Part shown: piece after piece, positions 6,754 through 8,375 of the stretch
Layout: every line of letters starts with the position of its first letter
Position numbering within the stretch: position 1 is the stretch's first letter
Origin: an uncultured Fusobacterium sp.
GTDB taxonomy: Bacteria > Fusobacteriota > Fusobacteriia > Fusobacteriales > Fusobacteriaceae
Assembly: GCA_900543175.1 (NCBI GenBank)
Contig: UQQO01000099.1
Location: 1-8,375 of the forward strand
Length of the DNA stretch: 8,375 nt
Direction of reading: 5' to 3'
Position numbers and translations under genes: made by a program
The notes under the pieces: model-generated
What the model was told of the DNA's origin: nothing
The model's input: only the letters and a program-made list of their open reading frames with translations
Database searches by the model: none

Positions 6754-7521
6754 ATGAAAAGGGCAATTTTAATTTCATTTATTATATTAGGGTTAAATTT
6801 AAATGCTTATGAGATAAAAGAGATAAAAACTTTAGATGAGATTAGTCAAGAATTAAATAGTAGTTCTACTAAAAAGATTAACTCTCACTCTAAAGATAAT
6901 GAGTTAATTCCTTTAGAAAAAATTGATTCTAATGTAAAGACAGAGGAAAAAATATCTAAAGAAGAAACAGTGAATAAAGTATCTCAAGAGAAAAAAAATG
7001 ATCTAAGGGTAGAGGATATAAGTAAAAAAGTTTATGGAGATGATAAACTTGTCTATGTAAAAGGAGAAAATAAACCTTTTACAGGAAAATTTGCCCTATT
7101 CTTAGGAGAGATAATAGAGAGTAGCGAGGAGTATCAAAATGGAAAACTCCATGGAGCGAGAATTTGGTATTCTGATGATGGAAAAATTGTTATGAGTGAA
7201 AACTATAACAATGATAAGTTAGATGGAGAGCAAAAAGCTTACTATACTAATGGACAGGTAAAATCTATTATAAGATATAAAAATAATAAGATTGTTGGAC
7301 TTGAAGTTTATAATCAAAATGGAAAAACTCTTCACAAGGAAGATTTGAGTAATGGAACAGGAGTATGGAAAACTTTCTGGGATAATGGAAAAGTTATGGA
7401 GGAAGGAAGATACAAAAACTGGGTAAAAGATGGAACTTGGAAGAGATACCAAGAAGATGGGACTGTTGATAGCATAACAGTTTATGAAAAGGGAAAACAA
7501 AAAAGTCAAACATGGAATTAA
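6754..7521 (+). CDS. Secreted MORN_2-repeat protein
   Basis: The 255-residue product has an N-terminal signal peptide (MKRAILISFIILGLNLNA, probable cut after Ala18) with no lipobox cysteine, so it should reach the periplasm or beyond. Residues about 20-95 are a Lys/Glu/Ser-rich, probably unfolded linker. From about 100 to 248 there are MORN_2-type repeats of roughly 22 residues, in units such as YQNGKLHGARIWYSDDGK, YNNDKLDGEQKAYYTNGQ, YKNNKIVGLEVYNQNGK, GVWKTFWDNGK and YKNWVKDGTWKRYQEDG. Such proteins are often auto-labelled YwqK-family antitoxin, but nothing here supports an antitoxin role. MORN_2 proteins are numerous in Fusobacterium and have been reported as enriched in host-invading species; their activity is unknown. 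The ribosome-binding site is unusually distant (14 bases). It lies 66 bases after guaB with no good promoter between, so co-transcription is likely. Confidence 0.88.
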   Translation: MKRAILISFIILGLNLNAYEIKEIKTLDEISQELNSSSTKKINSHSKDNELIPLEKIDSNVKTEEKISKEETVNKVSQEKKNDLRVEDISKKVYGDDKLVYVKGENKPFTGKFALFLGEIIESSEEYQNGKLHGARIWYSDDGKIVMSENYNNDKLDGEQKAYYTNGQVKSIIRYKNNKIVGLEVYNQNGKTLHKEDLSNGTGVWKTFWDNGKVMEEGRYKNWVKDGTWKRYQEDGTVDSITVYEKGKQKSQTWN

Positions 7522-7524
7522 GAG

Positions 7525-7550
7525 AAAGCCACAGAGAGATCTGTGGCTTT
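7525..7550. terminator. Bidirectional hairpin terminator, GNRA-type loop
   Basis: AAAGCCACAGA (7525-7535) pairs perfectly with TCTGTGGCTTT (7540-7550), an 11-bp stem closed by a GAGA loop. The T-tract is short on the plus strand (TTTT then GC) and interrupted on the minus strand (TTTCTCTT). It starts three bases after the MORN_2 stop and ends four bases before the repressor stop, so it should end both convergent transcripts. Confidence 0.85.
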
Positions 7551-7554
7551 TGCA

Positions 7555-8241
7555 TTATTGAATATCATTTATAACTTTTAAAACCTTACCTACAGCTATA
7601 AACTCATCTCCAGGTCCTATATAAATAGGTTGATAGTTTGGATTGTCACTAATTAGAGCAATATAGTTTCCAGTAACTTTTAATCTTTTTACATAAGATT
7701 CACCATTTACAATAAAAGTTCCAATCTCTCCATTTCTTAAATCAACACCTTTTCTACACAAGATAATAGATGAATTTTTAATAGTTGGTTCCATAGAATC
7801 CCCTTTAACATTAACAGCGAAAAGAGTTTCTATATTTCTAACTCCAGGAATAGAGATAAAATCAACTGGAGATTCATCAGTAAAAGCTCCAATTCCAGCA
7901 CTAATTCTAGAGTATAGAGGAATATATTTATCTATATCTTTTATTTCATTGGAAATAATTGCATTGCTTTTTTCAATTTTAGATAGTTTTTTTAATTCTT
8001 CTAAAATTATAGCAGGAGTTCTTTCAATAGCAGCTAGATATTTAAAATCTCTAGCCTCTTTTTCAGAAAGATTAAGAACTTTTGCCATATTTTCTAAAAC
8101 TTCTTCACTAGGAGGATTTTTTACTTCTCCTCTTTCAATAGTATTATAATAAGATTGAGTAATCCCAATTAATTTAGCTATTTTATTTTGACTATAACCT
8201 AATTCTTCTCTTTTTTTCTTTAGAAAGTTTTTGAAAATCAT
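7555..8241 (-). CDS. XRE-S24 self-cleaving repressor (CI/LexA-like)
   Basis: This 228-residue protein is a two-domain transcription regulator. An XRE-type helix-turn-helix covers about residues 5-60, with SQNKIAKLIGITQSYYNTIE as the core. A linker follows, then a peptidase S24 domain (about 108-225). The self-cleavage parts appear intact: the scissile Ala115-Gly116 in SAGIG, nucleophile Ser149 in GDSMEPTI and general base Lys185 in YVKRL. Spacing between them (34 and 36 residues) is close to that in LexA and UmuD. This predicts loss of repression when RecA is activated by DNA damage, as for phage CI, LexA and HdiR. The start has a nine-base ribosome-binding site (AAGGAGGTG), the strongest in the window. 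The upstream DNA holds its own promoter and a divergent one, so it probably represses itself and an unseen gene to the right. It could guard a prophage or a small SOS regulon; no phage gene is visible. Confidence 0.9.
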   Translation of the reverse strand: MIFKNFLKKKREELGYSQNKIAKLIGITQSYYNTIERGEVKNPPSEEVLENMAKVLNLSEKEARDFKYLAAIERTPAIILEELKKLSKIEKSNAIISNEIKDIDKYIPLYSRISAGIGAFTDESPVDFISIPGVRNIETLFAVNVKGDSMEPTIKNSSIILCRKGVDLRNGEIGTFIVNGESYVKRLKVTGNYIALISDNPNYQPIYIGPGDEFIAVGKVLKVINDIQ

Positions 8242-8245
8242 GAGG

Positions 8246-8254
8246 CACCTCCTT
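8246..8254 (-). promoter_or_regulatory. Strong ribosome-binding site of the repressor gene
   Basis: On the minus strand AAGGAGGTG is a nine-base match to the 3' end of 16S rRNA, with GGAGG six bases from the ATG. It predicts efficient translation and fixes the start at 8241. Confidence 0.8.
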
Positions 8255-8268
8255 ATATCTATATATAA

Positions 8269-8289
8269 ATAATTATATATTATAATTAT
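8269..8289. repeat. Inverted repeat over the repressor promoter (candidate operator)
   Basis: ATAATTATA (8269-8277) and TATAATTAT (8281-8289) are perfect 9-base arms around a 3-base centre. The left arm contains the -10 box of the repressor promoter. The same TATAATTAT occurs again at 8367-8375 at the window edge, and a one-mismatch copy at 8346-8354. The DNA here is about 9% GC, so arms made only of A and T can arise by chance. Confidence 0.35.
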
Positions 8290-8300
8290 CTATTTTACAA
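8272..8300 (-). promoter_or_regulatory. Promoter of the repressor gene
   Basis: On the minus strand TTGTAA (8300-8295), 17 bases and a perfect TATAAT (8277-8272) form a good sigma-70 promoter. The leader to the ATG would be about 24 bases. Confidence 0.65.
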
Positions 8301-8317
8301 TATAAAAATAAAATATA

Positions 8318-8346
8318 TTGACAAAAAGCAAATTTTATTCTAATAT
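8318..8346 (+). promoter_or_regulatory. Divergent promoter reading out of the right edge
   Basis: A perfect TTGACA (8318-8323) is followed after 17 bases by TAATAT (8341-8346), a 4/6 match to the -10. Its -35 lies 17 bases from the -35 of the repressor promoter. It implies a plus-strand gene beyond 8375 that the repressor probably controls. Confidence 0.55.
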
Positions 8347-8375
8347 ATAATTAAATATAGGTTATCTATAATTAT

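Noticed and set aside
6754..7521. Antitoxin of a toxin-antitoxin pair
   Set aside because: MORN_2 proteins are often labelled YwqK-family antitoxins, but this one has a signal peptide and no small toxin gene beside it. The label is not supported.
7949..8149. Plus-strand open frame of 66 codons opposite the repressor
   Set aside because: Complement of the repressor gene; no ribosome-binding site and no recognisable motif. The same holds for the open frames opposite guaB (5874-6065) and the MORN_2 gene (7219-7509).

Overview
The window is AT-rich throughout. Codon use is strongly A/T-biased, the ribosome-binding sites are GGAGG-like and sit 6-8 bases from the start codons, and several promoters match the sigma-70 consensus closely. 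Together with the signal-peptide MORN_2 protein beside guaB and the DUF1847 protein, this suggests a Fusobacterium-like anaerobe. That is inference: a low-GC Firmicute cannot be excluded from sequence alone. The content is mostly chromosomal housekeeping and transport genes. No rRNA, tRNA, CRISPR array, insertion sequence or integrase is visible.

Layout, left to right. (1) A minus-strand thyA-folA pair (1446-143), translationally coupled by a TAATG overlap, supplies dTMP synthesis and regenerates tetrahydrofolate. A hairpin with a U-tract (112-62) probably ends it. (2) A plus-strand TSUP-family membrane transporter (1638-2426) has a near-consensus promoter; its true start is the ATG at 1638. 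(3) A minus-strand three-gene operon (4159-2463) encodes an alpha/beta hydrolase, a cysteine-rich DUF1847 protein and a 63-residue protein of unknown function. It converges on the transporter at a shared bidirectional terminator (2431-2460). (4) Divergent from that operon is a plus-strand MscS-type mechanosensitive channel (4288-5100). (5) Next comes guaB, IMP dehydrogenase (5233-6687), whose promoter overlaps a perfect 19-bp palindrome. (6) Only 66 bases later is a secreted MORN_2-repeat protein (6754-7521), probably reached by read-through from guaB. (7) A second bidirectional hairpin (7525-7550) separates it from a convergent minus-strand gene for a CI/LexA-like XRE-S24 repressor (8241-7555). 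The 134 bases upstream of the repressor are about 9% GC over most of their length. They hold the repressor's own promoter and a divergent promoter with a perfect TTGACA box that fires out of the right edge, so the repressor probably controls itself and an unseen neighbour.

The most interesting points are the repressor with its intact self-cleavage residues and divergent control region, a dihydrofolate reductase lacking the usual NADPH 2'-phosphate contacts, and the uncharacterised hydrolase/DUF1847/small-protein operon. I see no clear candidate for a wholly new defence or mobile system inside these bases. The right edge, beyond the repressor, is where any accessory element would continue.
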